Of a stretch of 64,000 nt of DNA, positions 18,350 through 31,012 are shown piece after piece; position 1 is the stretch's first letter; the number at the start of each line of letters is the position of its first letter. Made by a program: the position numbers and the translations under genes. This stretch comes from Streptomyces olivaceus (GTDB lineage Bacteria > Actinomycetota > Actinomycetes > Streptomycetales > Streptomycetaceae): assembly GCF_000721235.1 (NCBI RefSeq), contig NZ_JOFH01000028.1:30249-94248 (forward strand), given 5' to 3'. Under the pieces are notes generated by a model, which did not search any database, was not told the DNA's origin, and worked only from the letters and a program-made list of their open reading frames with translations.

Positions 18350-19273
18350 ATGTCACCCCGGCTCGACGGATCGCGTACCCACGAAGCGACGTCGACACTC
18401 CCTCCGGAACATCTGGATCCCATCGAGCAGCACGACGCGGTCGACGCGGTCGTCGATCACGACGGCGTACTCGCCGGGCTTCCGGACATCCCCGCGTACG
18501 ACGAGGTCGCTCCGGCGGACGCCCGGGTCCTGTCCAAGACCCTCTTCGAGCGGCTGGAATCGCTGCTGGAAGGCACCCACGAGTACGCGTACGTACGCAA
18601 CACGCTCGTCGAGCTGAACCTCGCCCTGGTCAAGTTCGCCGCCTCCCGCTTCCGCTCGCGCAGCGAGCCGATGGAGGACATCATCCAGGTCGGCACCATC
18701 GGCCTGATCAAGGCGATCGACCGCTTCGAGCTGTCGCGGGGTGTGGAGTTCCCCACGTTCGCGATGCCCACCATCATCGGCGAGATCAAGCGCTTCTTCC
18801 GCGACACCTCGTGGTCCGTGCGCGTACCCCGCCGCCTGCAGGAGCTGCGGCTCGACCTGGCCAAGGCCGGCGACGAGCTGGCCCAGCGCCTGGACCGCGC
18901 GCCCACGGTGAGCGAGCTGGCCGAGCACCTGAGCCTGTCGCGGGAAGAGGTCGTGGAGGGCATGGCGGCCTCCAACGCCTACACCGCCTCCTCGCTGGAC
19001 GCCCAGCCGGAGGAGGACGACGCGGAGGGCGCGCTCGCCGACCGCATCGGCTACGAGGACCACGGGCTGGAGGGCATCGAGTACGTCGAGTCCCTGAAGC
19101 CGCTGATCGCCGAGCTTCCCGCCCGGGACCGCAAGATCCTCTCCCTCCGCTTCGTCGCGGGCATGACCCAGTCGGAGATCGGCGAGGAGCTGGGCATCTC
19201 CCAGATGCACGTCTCGCGCCTGCTGTCGCGCACACTCGTACGGCTGCGCAAGGGGCTCACGGTCGAGGAGTGA
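18350..19273 (+). CDS. SigB/SigF/SigG-family RNA polymerase sigma factor
   Basis: 307 residues with sigma regions 2, 3 and 4: region 2 LVKFAASRFRSRSEPMEDII, QVGTIGLIKAIDRFELSRG and FPTFAMPTIIGEIKRFFRD; region 3 RVPRRLQELRLDLAKA; region 4 LPARDRKILSLRFVAGMTQS and GISQMHVSRLLSRTL. Start ATG (MSPRLDG) is set by GGAGG at 18340-18344. An earlier TTG at 18278 is possible but has a poor site. Divergent from its presumed anti-anti-sigma and anti-sigma genes, it likely directs an osmotic or general stress regulon; probably orthologous to SigI of S. coelicolor, judged by context. Confidence 0.93.
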   Translation: MSPRLDGSRTHEATSTLPPEHLDPIEQHDAVDAVVDHDGVLAGLPDIPAYDEVAPADARVLSKTLFERLESLLEGTHEYAYVRNTLVELNLALVKFAASRFRSRSEPMEDIIQVGTIGLIKAIDRFELSRGVEFPTFAMPTIIGEIKRFFRDTSWSVRVPRRLQELRLDLAKAGDELAQRLDRAPTVSELAEHLSLSREEVVEGMAASNAYTASSLDAQPEEDDAEGALADRIGYEDHGLEGIEYVESLKPLIAELPARDRKILSLRFVAGMTQSEIGEELGISQMHVSRLLSRTLVRLRKGLTVEE

Positions 19274-19298
19274 TCCTCACCGGGTGACGCTTGCCCTC

Positions 19299-19330
19299 AA
19301 GGGGGCGGTCCGAGGTCGGACCGCCCCCTT
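19299..19330. terminator. terminator between sigma factor and hutI
   Basis: Perfect 15-base inverted repeat (19299-19313 and 19316-19330) with a 2-base loop, placed between the convergent sigma-factor and hutI stop codons. Confidence 0.85.
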
Positions 19331-19402
19331 CGGGCTGTCCGGACGGTGTACGGGATGGGGCCGGCGGCCGGCGGGGCCCGCCCCGCCCGGTCCGCGCGCC
19401 CG

Positions 19403-20578
19403 TCAGTGCACGCGGACGCCCCGCCGCCACACCCCCGCGACCAGCGGTACGCCCGGCCGGTAGGCGAGGTGGACGTGGCTCGGGGCGTCGAGGAGGGTCA
19501 GGTCGGCGTACGCGCCCGGGGTGAGGCGGCCGACGTCGTCGCGGCGCAGGGCGGCGGCGCCGCCGGCCGTGGCCGACCAGACCGCCTCGTCCGGTGTCAT
19601 CCCCATGTCGCGCACCGCGAGCGCGATGCAGAACGGCACGGAGGACGTGAAGGACGAGCCGGGGTTGCAGTCGGTGGAAAGGGCGACCGTGGCCCCGGCG
19701 TCGAGCAGGCGCCGGGCGTCCGGCCACGGGGCGCGGGTGGAGAACTCCGCGCCGGGCAGCAGCGTCGCGACCGTCCGGCTGTTCGCGAGGGCGTCCACGT
19801 CGGCGTCGGTGAGGTGCGTGCAGTGGTCGGCGCTGGCCGCGTCGAGTTCCACGGCGAGCCGGACGCCGGGGCCTTGGGAGAGCTGGTTGGCGTGGATGCG
19901 GGGGTGCAGGCCCTTGGCCTTCCCGGCGGTGAGGATCGCGCGGGCCTGGTCGCCGTCGAAGGCGCCCTGCTCGCAGAAGACGTCGATCCAGCGGGCGTGC
20001 GGGGCGCAGGCGTCGAGCATCTCGCCGGTGACCAGTCCGACGTAGGCGGCGGGGTCGTCGGCGAGTTCGGGGGCGACGATGTGGGCGCCGAGGAAGGTGA
20101 CCTCGTCGGTGTGGCGGGCGGCGACGCGCAGGGCGCGGGACTCGTCGGCGGTGGTCAGGCCGTAGCCGGACTTGGTCTCGAACGTCGTCGTGCCCTGGCG
20201 CAGGGCCTCCGCGAGGTAGCGGACGAGGCCGGCCTCCAGCTCCGCGTCGCTCGCGGCCCGGGTCGCGGCGACGGTGGTGCGGATGCCGCCGGCGCTGTAG
20301 GGGCGGCCGGACATGCGGGCGTTGAACTCCTCGGTGCGGTCGCCGCCGAAGAGGAGGTGGGAGTGGGAGTCGACGAAGCCGGGGAGGACCGCCCGGCCGC
20401 CGGCGTCGACCCGATTGTCAGTGGCGGGTGCTTTGCTTGATTCACCGGTCCACACGATGCGGTCGCCTTCGACGGCGACGGCCGCGTCCCGGACCAGACC
20501 GAGCGGGGAGTGGTCGCCGAGGGAGGGGTCGTTGGTGACGAGTGCGGCGATGTTCGTGATGACGGTGCTGCTGCTCAT
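19403..20578 (-). CDS. hutI: imidazolonepropionase
   Basis: Third step of histidine catabolism: imidazolone-5-propionate to N-formimino-L-glutamate. 391-residue metal amidohydrolase. [15 protein letters not shown] carries the HxH metal motif, FETKSGYGL the substrate loop, HANQLSQG a further metal His, SADHCTHL the next, and [10 protein letters not shown] the catalytic Asp. Last gene of the hutU-M20-hutF-hutI run; 80 bases separate it from hutF. Residues near 60 ([15 protein letters not shown]) are encoded over the antisense TTGTCAGTGGCGGGTG motif. Confidence 0.95.
   Translation of the reverse strand: MSSSTVITNIAALVTNDPSLGDHSPLGLVRDAAVAVEGDRIVWTGESSKAPATDNRVDAGGRAVLPGFVDSHSHLLFGGDRTEEFNARMSGRPYSAGGIRTTVAATRAASDAELEAGLVRYLAEALRQGTTTFETKSGYGLTTADESRALRVAARHTDEVTFLGAHIVAPELADDPAAYVGLVTGEMLDACAPHARWIDVFCEQGAFDGDQARAILTAGKAKGLHPRIHANQLSQGPGVRLAVELDAASADHCTHLTDADVDALANSRTVATLLPGAEFSTRAPWPDARRLLDAGATVALSTDCNPGSSFTSSVPFCIALAVRDMGMTPDEAVWSATAGGAAALRRDDVGRLTPGAYADLTLLDAPSHVHLAYRPGVPLVAGVWRRGVRVH
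20415..20437 (+). promoter_or_regulatory. RecA-NDp-like motif inside hutI, antisense
   Basis: On the plus strand, TTGTCAGTG (20415-20423), 8 bases, then TTTGCT (20432-20437), against the DNA-damage promoter consensus tTGTCRgtg-N8-TAnnnT. Its flank CCGATTGTCAGTGG is shared with the vWA promoter. It points antisense to hut genes and has no obvious target, so it may be incidental. Confidence 0.25.
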
Positions 20579-20658
20579 GGGGTCCCTGGTGTCCTCGTCG
20601 GGGCTGGAGCGGGGGCTGGAGCCGAAGCGGGCGCGGAGTCGGGTGCGGGGGCGGGTGG

Positions 20659-22101
20659 TCAGGCGCGCAGGGCTTCCACGGCCCGCGCGAGCGCCTGCGG
20701 CACCTCGGGGACGAGGGCGTGCGCCCCGTCGCGTACGACGTGCCGCCCGCCCACGACCGTGTGCCGCACATCCGCTGCCGTCGCGGCGAATACGGCCGTC
20801 TCGGCGCCGAGTCTGGGCAGCGGCCCCGCTGTTCTGACCGAGTCCAGGGCGATCGTCGCGAGGTCGGCGCGGGCCCCGGCCTCGATGCGGCCGGCGTCGT
20901 CCCAGCCGAGGGCGGCGTGGCCGTCGGCGGTGGCGGCGCGCAGCAGGGCGGCGGCGGTCCAGTGGCCCCGGGTGCGGGTGCGCAGGCGCTCGTTCAGCTC
21001 CATCGCCCGCGCTTCCTCCAGCAGGTCGACGACGGCGTGGCTGTCGGAGCCGAGGGAGAGCGTCGAACCCGCTCGCTGCAGCGCGGCCGCCGGGCCGATG
21101 CCGTCGGCGAGGTCCCGTTCCGTGGTGGGGCACATGCAGGTGCCGGTGCGGCTGCGGCCGAGCAGGGCGATGTCCTCGTCCGTGAGATGGGTGCTGTGGA
21201 CGGCGGTGGTGCGGTCGCCCAGGACGCCTTGGTCGGCGAGGAGTTGGGTGGGAGTGCGTCCGTGGGCCTGTCGGCAGGCGTCGTTCTCGGCGGTCTGCTC
21301 GGACAGGTGCACATGCAGCGGGGCCCGCCGCTCCCCGGCCCAGCGCGCCACGGTCGCCAACTGCTCGGCGGGCACGGCCCGTACCGAGTGGACCGCGGCC
21401 CCGATCCGTGCGTGATCCCGATCCTTGAGAACTGAACAGCGTTGCGCCCAGGCCTCCGCCGTGCCGTCGGAGAAGCGGAGCTGGTGGGTGTTCGGGGGCT
21501 CGCCGAAGCCGGAGGAGAGATAGCAGGTGTCGAGGAGGGTGATGCGGATGCCGGCTTCGGCGGCGGCCTCGATCAGGGCCTCGCCCATCGCGTTGGGGTC
21601 GGCGTAGGAGGTGCCGCCGGGCGCGTGGTGGACGTAGTGGAACTCGCCGACGGCGGTGATGCCGGCCAGTGCCATCTCGGCGTACACCGCGCGGGCGAGG
21701 GCGTGGTAGGTGTCGGGGGTCAGCCGGTCGGCGACGGAGTACATGACCTCGCGCCAGGTCCAGAACGTGCCGGCGCCGACCTGGACGGTGCCGCGCAGGG
21801 CGCGGTGGAAGGCGTGCGAGTGGGCGTTCGCCAGTCCCGGCAGGGTCAGTCCGCGCAGGACCTCGGCGCCGGGCGGCGGGGCGGTGACGCCCCGGTGGAC
21901 GGCGGTGATGCGGCCGTCCCGCCCCGCTGCGTCGCCGCTGACGGACACCGTGACGGCGACGCCCGGCTCGACGTGGGTGCCGAGCCACGCGTGCTCCAGC
22001 CAGTACGTCCGTTCCGTGCCTGCCGGCGTCCGTACCGGCGTGCCTGCCGGCGTGCGTGTCGGCGCGTCTGCCGGTGTCCGTGTCGGCTCGGTGGGGGTCA
22101 C
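20659..22101 (-). CDS. hutF: formimidoylglutamate deiminase
   Basis: Amidohydrolase-superfamily enzyme converting N-formimino-L-glutamate to N-formyl-L-glutamate plus ammonia, as in the Pseudomonas-type hut pathway. 480 residues. Metal site [13 protein letters not shown]; then [29 protein letters not shown] and [20 protein letters not shown], all matching HutF. The GTG start overlaps the stop of the M20 gene as GTGA. Residues 3-29 are a Thr/Pro repeat ([22 protein letters not shown]) from slippage-prone DNA; the conserved enzyme begins at about residue 30. Confidence 0.9.
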   Translation of the reverse strand: MTPTEPTRTPADAPTRTPAGTPVRTPAGTERTYWLEHAWLGTHVEPGVAVTVSVSGDAAGRDGRITAVHRGVTAPPPGAEVLRGLTLPGLANAHSHAFHRALRGTVQVGAGTFWTWREVMYSVADRLTPDTYHALARAVYAEMALAGITAVGEFHYVHHAPGGTSYADPNAMGEALIEAAAEAGIRITLLDTCYLSSGFGEPPNTHQLRFSDGTAEAWAQRCSVLKDRDHARIGAAVHSVRAVPAEQLATVARWAGERRAPLHVHLSEQTAENDACRQAHGRTPTQLLADQGVLGDRTTAVHSTHLTDEDIALLGRSRTGTCMCPTTERDLADGIGPAAALQRAGSTLSLGSDSHAVVDLLEEARAMELNERLRTRTRGHWTAAALLRAATADGHAALGWDDAGRIEAGARADLATIALDSVRTAGPLPRLGAETAVFAATAADVRHTVVGGRHVVRDGAHALVPEVPQALARAVEALRA

Positions 22102-23315
22102 GTGCGGGCCAGCCCTTCCAGTACGTCGGCCAGTGCGTGCACCCCGGCCGCGCAGTCGTCCTCGGCGGCGTGCTCGGCCGGGGAGTGCGAGACGCCGGTG
22201 GGGTTGCGCACGAACAGCATGGCGGTCGGGACGCGTCCGGAGAGGATTCCGGCGTCGTGTCCGGCGCCGGTGCCGAGGACGGGCACGCGCAGGTCCGCCT
22301 CCTTGCCGAGGATGCGGGCGAGTTCGTCGCGCAGGGCGTGGTCGAAGTCGACGACGGGGGTGAAGGACTCGCACTCGACGCCGAGGTCGACGCCGTGCGC
22401 GGCGGCGTACTCGCGGGCGGCCTTCTCCACACCGGCTACCACGGCGTCCAGGCCCTCCTGGTCGGCGGCGCGGGAGTCGAGCCAGCCGCGCACCAGGGAG
22501 GGCACGGCGTTGACGCCGTTGGGCTCGACGGCGACCTTGCCGAAGGTGGCGACGGCACCGGCGAGTTCGGCCTCGCGGCGCGCGGCGAGGACGGCCTCGG
22601 CGTACGGCAGCATCGGGTCGTGCCGGTCGGTGAGCCGGGTGGTGCCGGCGTGGTTGGCCTCGCCGCGGAAGTCGAACCGCCAGCGTCCGTGCGGCCAGAT
22701 GGCGGAGGCGATGCCGATGCGGTCGCCGGACAGGTCGAGGGCGCGGCCCTGCTCGACGTGGAGTTCGACGAAGGCGCCGATGCGGGCGAGCCGCTCGGGG
22801 TCGGGGCCGAGGGTGTCCGGATCGTGTCCGGCGGCCTCCATCGCCTGCGGGAGGGTGATGCCGTCGGCGTCGGTGAGGCGGTGGGCCTGCCCGGCGGTGA
22901 GCGCGCCGGAGGTGAGCCGGGAGCCCACGCAGGCGAGGCCGAAGCGGGCGCCCTCCTCGTCGCCGAAGTTGACGATGCCCAGCGGCCTGGTGAACCGCGT
23001 CCCCCTCCCGCGCAGTTCGTCCAGCGCGGCGAAGGCGGAGACCACGCCGAGGGGACCGTCGAAGGCGCCGCCGTCGGGCACGGAGTCGAGGTGGGAGCCG
23101 GTGACGACGGCGTTCCCGGCAGCCGGGTCGCCGAGCCAGGCCCACTGGTTGCCGTTGCGGTCGGTCTCGTACGCCAGCCCGCGTGCCTGGGCCTGTTCCC
23201 GGAACCAGGTCCGGCAGTCGGTGTCGGCGCCGGTCCAGGCGTAGCGGCGGTAGCCGCCGGAGGCGGAGCTGCGGCCCACCGGCAGCAGCTCCGCCCACAT
23301 GCTGTGGAAGCTCAC
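22098..23315 (-). CDS. M20-family amidohydrolase (allantoate/N-carbamoyl amino-acid type)
   Basis: 405-residue dizinc amidohydrolase of the AllC/HyuC group. Metal ligands: His and Asp in [15 protein letters not shown], Glu in [11 protein letters not shown], His in VELHVEQG, and His near the C-terminus in [23 protein letters not shown] also conserved. Usually annotated allantoate amidohydrolase, but it sits inside the hut operon with four-base overlaps on both sides (hutU stop, hutF start). I infer it may cleave N-formyl-L-glutamate, the HutF product, taking the place of HutG. No other purine-degradation gene is present. Confidence 0.88.
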   Translation of the reverse strand: MSFHSMWAELLPVGRSSASGGYRRYAWTGADTDCRTWFREQAQARGLAYETDRNGNQWAWLGDPAAGNAVVTGSHLDSVPDGGAFDGPLGVVSAFAALDELRGRGTRFTRPLGIVNFGDEEGARFGLACVGSRLTSGALTAGQAHRLTDADGITLPQAMEAAGHDPDTLGPDPERLARIGAFVELHVEQGRALDLSGDRIGIASAIWPHGRWRFDFRGEANHAGTTRLTDRHDPMLPYAEAVLAARREAELAGAVATFGKVAVEPNGVNAVPSLVRGWLDSRAADQEGLDAVVAGVEKAAREYAAAHGVDLGVECESFTPVVDFDHALRDELARILGKEADLRVPVLGTGAGHDAGILSGRVPTAMLFVRNPTGVSHSPAEHAAEDDCAAGVHALADVLEGLART

Positions 23316-25039
23316 GCGACGTCACCCTCGCGCCCGGCGTCGTCCTCGCGCGGCCCGTCATCGCCCTCGCGCGGCCCGTCGCCCTCGCGCATCGGCACCC
23401 GCACGCCCCGCTCCCCGGCCACCGACTCGGCGATGTCGTACCCGGCGTCGACGTGCCGGATGACGCCCATGCCGGGGTCGTTGGTGAGGACCCGGCGGAT
23501 CTTCTCCCCGGCGAGCGCGGTGCCGTCGGCGACGGTGACCTGCCCGGCGTGCAGGGAGCGGCCCATGCCGACGCCGCCGCCGTGGTGGAGGGAGACCCAG
23601 GAGGCGCCGGAGGCCACGTTGACCATGGCGTTGAGCAGCGGCCAGTCGGCGATGGCGTCGGAGCCGTCGAGCATGGCCTCGGTCTCGCGGTACGGGGAGG
23701 CGACGGAGCCGCAGTCGAGGTGGTCGCGGCCGATGACGACCGGTGCGGCCAGCTCGCCGCTCGCGACCATGTCGTTGAACCGCTCACCGGCCTTGTCGCG
23801 CTCGCCGTAGCCGAGCCAGCAGATGCGGGCGGGCAGGCCCTGGAAGCGGACCCGCTCCCCCGCCAGCTTGATCCAGCGGGCCAGGGAGTCGTTCTCGGGG
23901 AAGAGGTCCAGGATCGCCCGGTCGGTCTTCGCGATGTCGGCCGGGTCGCCGGACAGGGCGGCCCAGCGGAAGGGGCCCTTGCCCTCGCAGAAGAGCGGGC
24001 GGATGTACGCCGGGACGAAGCCCGGGAAGGCGAACGCCCGGTCGTAGCCGGCGAGCCGGGCCTCGCCGCGGATGGAGTTGCCGTAGTCGAAGACCTCGGC
24101 ACCGGCGTCCTGGAAGCCGACCATGGCCTCCACATGGCGGGCCATGGACTCGCGGGCGCGGGTGGTGAAGCCGGCCGGGTCCTTGGCGGCGGCGTCGGCC
24201 ATGTCCTCGAAGGCGATGCCGGTGGGCAGGTAGGCCAGCGGGTCGTGGGCCGAGGTCTGGTCGGTGACGATGTCGATCGGGGCGCCCGCGGCGAGCAGCT
24301 GCGGGACCAGTTCGGCGGCGTTGCCGAGGACTCCGACGGAGAGCGGCTCGCGCCGGTCCCGGGCCTCGGTGGCGAGCCGGAGGGCGTGGTCGAGGGAGTC
24401 GGCCCGCACGTCGAGGTAGCGGTGCTCGATGCGGCGGTCGATGGCGCGCGGGTCGCAGTCGACGCAGATCACGACGCCGTCGTTCATCGTCACGGCCAGC
24501 GGCTGGGCGCCGCCCATGCCGCCGAGCCCTGCGGTCAGCGTGATCGTCCCGGCGAGGGTGCCGCCGAACCGCTTCGCGGCGACGGCCGCGAAGGTCTCGT
24601 AGGTGCCCTGGAGGATGCCCTGGGTGCCGATGTAGATCCAGGAGCCGGCCGTCATCTGCCCGTACATGGTCAGGCCGAGGGCCTCCAGGCGGCGGAACTC
24701 CTCCCAGTTCGCCCAGTCGCCGACCAGGTTGGAGTTGGCGATGAGCACGCGCGGGGCCCACTCGTGGGTCTGCATGACGCCGACCGGGCGGCCGGACTGG
24801 ACGAGCATCGTCTCGTCCTGCTTGAGGGTCCTCAGCGTCCGGACCATCGCGTCGAAGGAGCGCCAGTCGCGGGCCGCCTTGCCCGTGCCGCCGTAGACGA
24901 CGAGCTTGTCGGGGTGCTCGGCGACCTCGGGGTCGAGGTTGTTCTGCAGCATCCGCAGGGCGGCCTCCTGCTGCCAGCCCGGGGCACTCAGCCCGGTACC
25001 GCGTGGCGCTCGGACAGGTCGGGGTCCGGGGACGGACAT
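23312..25039 (-). CDS. hutU: urocanate hydratase
   Basis: NAD-dependent hydration of urocanate to imidazolone propionate, second step of histidine breakdown. 575 residues. Typical blocks: [74 protein letters not shown], and the active-site cysteine in [20 protein letters not shown] follows AGGAGG. The last 25 residues form an unusual Arg-Glu-Gly-Asp repeat tail after GVRVPMR, where homologues normally stop. First gene of the hut run; an inverted repeat upstream may be the operator. Confidence 0.97.
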   Translation of the reverse strand: MSVPGPRPVRAPRGTGLSAPGWQQEAALRMLQNNLDPEVAEHPDKLVVYGGTGKAARDWRSFDAMVRTLRTLKQDETMLVQSGRPVGVMQTHEWAPRVLIANSNLVGDWANWEEFRRLEALGLTMYGQMTAGSWIYIGTQGILQGTYETFAAVAAKRFGGTLAGTITLTAGLGGMGGAQPLAVTMNDGVVICVDCDPRAIDRRIEHRYLDVRADSLDHALRLATEARDRREPLSVGVLGNAAELVPQLLAAGAPIDIVTDQTSAHDPLAYLPTGIAFEDMADAAAKDPAGFTTRARESMARHVEAMVGFQDAGAEVFDYGNSIRGEARLAGYDRAFAFPGFVPAYIRPLFCEGKGPFRWAALSGDPADIAKTDRAILDLFPENDSLARWIKLAGERVRFQGLPARICWLGYGERDKAGERFNDMVASGELAAPVVIGRDHLDCGSVASPYRETEAMLDGSDAIADWPLLNAMVNVASGASWVSLHHGGGVGMGRSLHAGQVTVADGTALAGEKIRRVLTNDPGMGVIRHVDAGYDIAESVAGERGVRVPMREGDGPREGDDGPREDDAGREGDVA

Positions 25040-25083
25040 GTCGGCCTCCTGGTGGCTTGCTCCCGGCGGACTGTTGCTACGGA

Positions 25084-25108
25084 TATTCATATCGTCGTTG
25101 CGTGAATA
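25084..25108. promoter_or_regulatory. inverted repeat TATTCA-N13-TGAATA upstream of hutU
   Basis: Six-base arms at 25084-25089 and 25103-25108 in the most AT-rich part of the divergent hutU/PLP-decarboxylase promoter region. A candidate operator for a hut regulator or for the RpiR-type protein encoded at 27.5 kb. Confidence 0.4.
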
Positions 25109-25201
25109 GAAGTAGTCAATACGCGTTCGTGTCCCGTCCCGGGCGCGTGCGAGTGTGGATGTGGACGCGTGTGAGCAGGCAGCGACGGTATGGAGGCCCG
25201 C

Positions 25202-26674
<1,473 letters not shown>

Positions 26675-26796
26675 GCCGCGCACGCGGCGGGCCCGGTCGC
26701 ACCGGCGCGGCCGGGCCGGCACGATGCCTGCGCGGCGGGGCCGTACGGCGTACCGGCGCCGCGCCGCCTGTGCAGCGTGGGCGCGCGGCGCTCCGG

Positions 26797-27384
26797 TCAG
26801 ACCAGTGCCGCGGTCTTCCGCCGGGCCCCGCCCGGGGCGGCGTCGCCCGCCGCGATGCCGGTGCTGCGGTAGCCCTTGACCGCCTTGCCCGCCGGGCGGC
26901 CGGTGTTCGCGGCCAGCCAGTCCACGCGGACCCACAGCAGTGCCTGCCCGGACTCCTCGCGGCGGCCGAGCCAGGCGGACTTGAGCCACAGTCCGGCGCC
27001 GCAGCCGGCCAGCAGCAGTCCGCCCGCGGCGGGCACCGCGAAGGCGCTGCCCAGGGCGGCGAGGAAGGCGAGGAGCAGCCACCAGCGGTGTCCCCGGCGC
27101 CAGTTGCGTACGGTGACGGCGCGGTCCTGGAGGACGTCGTGCTTGCCGGCGCGGGCGGCCGAGCCGGCCAGGGCGGTGTAGCGGCGCCGGCGCGCGTACG
27201 CCACGACGCCCGTGGCGACGACGAAGAGCGCGGCCCCGGCCAGTACGCCGATCCGGCGTCCCGTGAGTCCCGGCACCAGCACGCCGATGCCCGCCGCGAA
27301 AACGCCCAGCCACCACATCGGCGCCGCCCCCGCCCGTACGACGACGGCGACCCGAGCCAGTCCCACCTGTCCTCCGCGCGCCAC
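26797..27384 (-). CDS. small multi-pass membrane protein
   Basis: 195 residues, no family recognised. Four hydrophobic helices: about 23-41, 44-62, and two between 102 and 133 (WWLLLAFLAALGSAFAV, GGLLLAGCGAGLWL), with a basic loop in the middle and a basic, Lys/Arg-rich C-terminus. GTG start with GGAGG six bases upstream. Stands alone between a convergent decarboxylase gene and an RpiR regulator on the same strand. Function unknown. Confidence 0.75.
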   Translation of the reverse strand: MARGGQVGLARVAVVVRAGAAPMWWLGVFAAGIGVLVPGLTGRRIGVLAGAALFVVATGVVAYARRRRYTALAGSAARAGKHDVLQDRAVTVRNWRRGHRWWLLLAFLAALGSAFAVPAAGGLLLAGCGAGLWLKSAWLGRREESGQALLWVRVDWLAANTGRPAGKAVKGYRSTGIAAGDAAPGGARRKTAALV

Positions 27385-27546
27385 GTCCTGCCTCCGTTCC
27401 GCTGGTGCCCGCCGGCGCCGGTCCGCGCCCGCGCGACGCGCATCGAGGGCGCGTCAGGCGCCGCACTGTAACGGGGCAAGCTGAGACGAATCTGAGAGCG
27501 CGTCCGCCGTCCGGGTCACGTGCGGCGTTCCGGGTCGCCGGCGGGC

Positions 27547-28413
27547 TCAGTCGACGAACAGTCCCCGCGCCGCCGCCCGGGCGTCGAACTCCTCCAGCCG
27601 GGCCTGCGCGTCCGGCAGGTCGTCGCACATCGCCTCCAGGAGCACGCGGCCGAGCAGCATCGGCGCGCAGGCGGTGTCGAAGGCGAGCCCGGTGCCGACG
27701 GCGGCGGGCAGCAGCAGGTCGGACACCTTGGCGACCGGCGCGAAGGCGGAGTCGGCGACCGTCACCACGGTGAGCCCCGCCTCCTTGGCGTGGGTGAGCG
27801 CGTCGACGACCTCGCGCGGGTGGCGGGGCAGGGCGAAGCAGAGCAGGGCCGTCGCCCCGGCCCGGACGGCGGCGTCGACGCGGTCGCGGAGCATCGTGCC
27901 GCCCTCGCCCAGGAGCCGGACGTCGGGGTGGACCTTGGCGGCGAAGTAGGCGAAGCCGTGGGCCTGGGCCGCGGCGGCCCGCAGCCCGAGCACCGGCAGC
28001 GGGCGGCTGGCGGCGAGCAGGGCGCCCGCCTCGCGCACGGGCGCCGGATCGGCCAGCACCTCCGCGAGGTGCCGCAGGTTCTCGATCTCGGCCGCCACGG
28101 CCTGCTGGTACTCGTTGCGGGAGCCGGTGTCCGCCACGGGCCCCGCGGGGGCGACCTCGCGCAGGTGGCGGCGGAGCGCCGGGTAGCCGTCGAAGCCGAG
28201 GGCGACGGCGAAACGGGTCACGGACGGCTGGCTGACTCCCGCCAGCTCGGCCAGTTCCACGCTCGACAGGAACGGCACGTCGGACGCGCGGCGCACCATG
28301 CTGTGGGCGATGCGCCGCTGGGTCGGTGTCAGCCGGTGGCCCTCGAAGAGCGCCTGCAGCCGCCCGGCCGGGCTGTCGGCCCCGCCCTCGCCGCTCGGAC
28401 CGGTCGCGCTCAT
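27547..28413 (-). CDS. RpiR-family transcriptional regulator
   Basis: 288 residues. N-terminal RpiR helix-turn-helix (LTPTQRRIAHSMVRRASDV, SSVELAELAGVSQPSVTRF, LGFDGYPALRRHL) and C-terminal SIS sugar-isomerase fold, here with GLRAAAAQAHGFAYFAAKV and TALLCFALPRHPREVVDAL. RpiR proteins usually sense phosphosugars; Streptomyces members near hut or amino-acid genes are also known. ATG set by GGGGGAG. The nearest catabolic genes are the hut run and PLP decarboxylase 1-2.5 kb away, so control of one of them is possible. Confidence 0.9.
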   Translation of the reverse strand: MSATGPSGEGGADSPAGRLQALFEGHRLTPTQRRIAHSMVRRASDVPFLSSVELAELAGVSQPSVTRFAVALGFDGYPALRRHLREVAPAGPVADTGSRNEYQQAVAAEIENLRHLAEVLADPAPVREAGALLAASRPLPVLGLRAAAAQAHGFAYFAAKVHPDVRLLGEGGTMLRDRVDAAVRAGATALLCFALPRHPREVVDALTHAKEAGLTVVTVADSAFAPVAKVSDLLLPAAVGTGLAFDTACAPMLLGRVLLEAMCDDLPDAQARLEEFDARAAARGLFVD

Positions 28414-28599
28414 GACGTACTCCCCCTCCACCTGTCCACCTGCCGCCTGTGCCCCCTGCCCTCTATTCACCTGCCCAGAATCCTGCATACCGTTATACAG
28501 CGAGGCGGCGCCCGCCGGCCGCCCCTACGGGTCTTCCCCCGGCCGGAACGGGGGCTGTCCCCAGTGCGGCAGGCGTCCCCGCTGCCTACCTTGGGGGAC

Positions 28600-29034
28600 A
28601 TGACGGGAATGGACGCGCGGGACGCCGATCTCAAGAAGGAACTCGACGCCACCCTGCAGACCCGCAGGGAGCTGGGCGAGGAGTACGAGTCGGCGCTGGT
28701 CGACTCGTTCCTGGAGAAGGTCGACCAGCGCATAGACGGGACGGTGGAGCGCCGGGTGCGCCGGCAGTTCGCCGAGCAGCAGATGACGGCGGCCCGGGAC
28801 GGCCGTTCGCCGCGCCCTGTGGACTCCTTCGGCGAGCGTTTCGGGTTCGGCATCGTCTCGCTGGTGCTCGCGGTCCCGCTGTCCGCGATCGGCGGGGGCG
28901 TCGGCCATCTCCCCGGGCTCCTGGTCACCTGGGCGGGCATCGTCGGGGTCAACGTCGTCCAGGCGGCCCGCACCAACCCCGGCCTGTTCGGGCGCCGGCA
29001 CCGGGCCGAGAAGGGCGACGCCTGGGAGGGCTGA
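28600..29034 (+). CDS. small membrane protein with N-terminal coiled-coil region
   Basis: 144 residues. A charged helical N-terminus (DADLKKELDATLQTRRELGE; FLEKVDQRIDGTVERRV) precedes two hydrophobic helices, FGFGIVSLVLAVPLSAIGGG and LPGLLVTWAGIVGVNVVQAA. Conserved hypothetical type in Streptomyces; no function recognised. The ATG follows a G-rich run. Divergent from the RpiR regulator. Confidence 0.8.
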   Translation: MTGMDARDADLKKELDATLQTRRELGEEYESALVDSFLEKVDQRIDGTVERRVRRQFAEQQMTAARDGRSPRPVDSFGERFGFGIVSLVLAVPLSAIGGGVGHLPGLLVTWAGIVGVNVVQAARTNPGLFGRRHRAEKGDAWEG

Positions 29035-29461
29035 GCCGAGGGGGACCGATCGGGGGCCGTCGAAGGGCGCCGGGCCTGGGAGCGCCGAGCTGGGGGCGTC
29101 GGCCGAGAGTGCGCGAGAAGACTGCGCGGGGACCGCCGCACCCCCATCGCTGGGGGGCGGGACGACGGCGGTCCCCGCGGGGGACGCGCGAGCCGGGCCT
29201 CGCGGCCGGGCAGCGCGTCCGTGGCGTCCTTGGAGGTCCGGGAGCCGCTCCGGAAGGTCCGTGACGCCGTTCGGCGCCGGCGGAACCGGGGAGCCGCTCC
29301 CAGTTCCTGCCGACACCCCTTACTCTGCCGGTCCCGTGTTAAGCGACTGCTGCGCGCACATGACGCGCACGTACCACTTCCGCGAAGTCCACGAAGATCA
29401 CCGAGCGGGCCCCGGCCCCCGTCGGCCGCTCCCCGCCCCTACCCGGATGTGCTTCCCGGGT
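29035..29461. other. 427-base gap between small membrane gene and cbs
   Basis: Convergent gap. Apart from the hairpin at 29125-29179 I see no gene, tRNA or repeat; the open frames here lack codon bias and ribosome-binding sites. Confidence 0.6.
29125..29179. terminator. nested hairpin, probable terminator
   Basis: Outer 14-base inverted repeat (29125-29138 with 29166-29179) enclosing a smaller CCCCC/GGGGG stem, about 90 bases past the small membrane gene stop. Likely terminator for the plus-strand gene. Confidence 0.55.
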
Positions 29462-30847
<1,386 letters not shown>

Positions 30848-31012
30848 CGTGGTCTCCGGATGCTGAAAAAGGGGTCTGTATCGGTGCGGCCAGCCTATGG
30901 CCTGCGGGCTCGGCCGTGCCTCGTCACGGTCGTTCACTCCCCGTTGAGATTGGACCACCGTCCGTACGGGGCAAGGGATGGGTGTACGGGTTTCGGGAGG
31001 TGGCGGCTACAC

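Noticed and set aside
20659..24135. A 1158-codon open frame over hutF, the M20 gene and hutU
   Set aside because: Only the hutF part shows family motifs; overlap of four bases with the M20 gene sets the true start.
29035..29461. Possible tRNA or small gene in the gap before cbs
   Set aside because: The stem-rich sequence lacks a TTCRA T loop and anticodon arm; it reads as a terminator hairpin.
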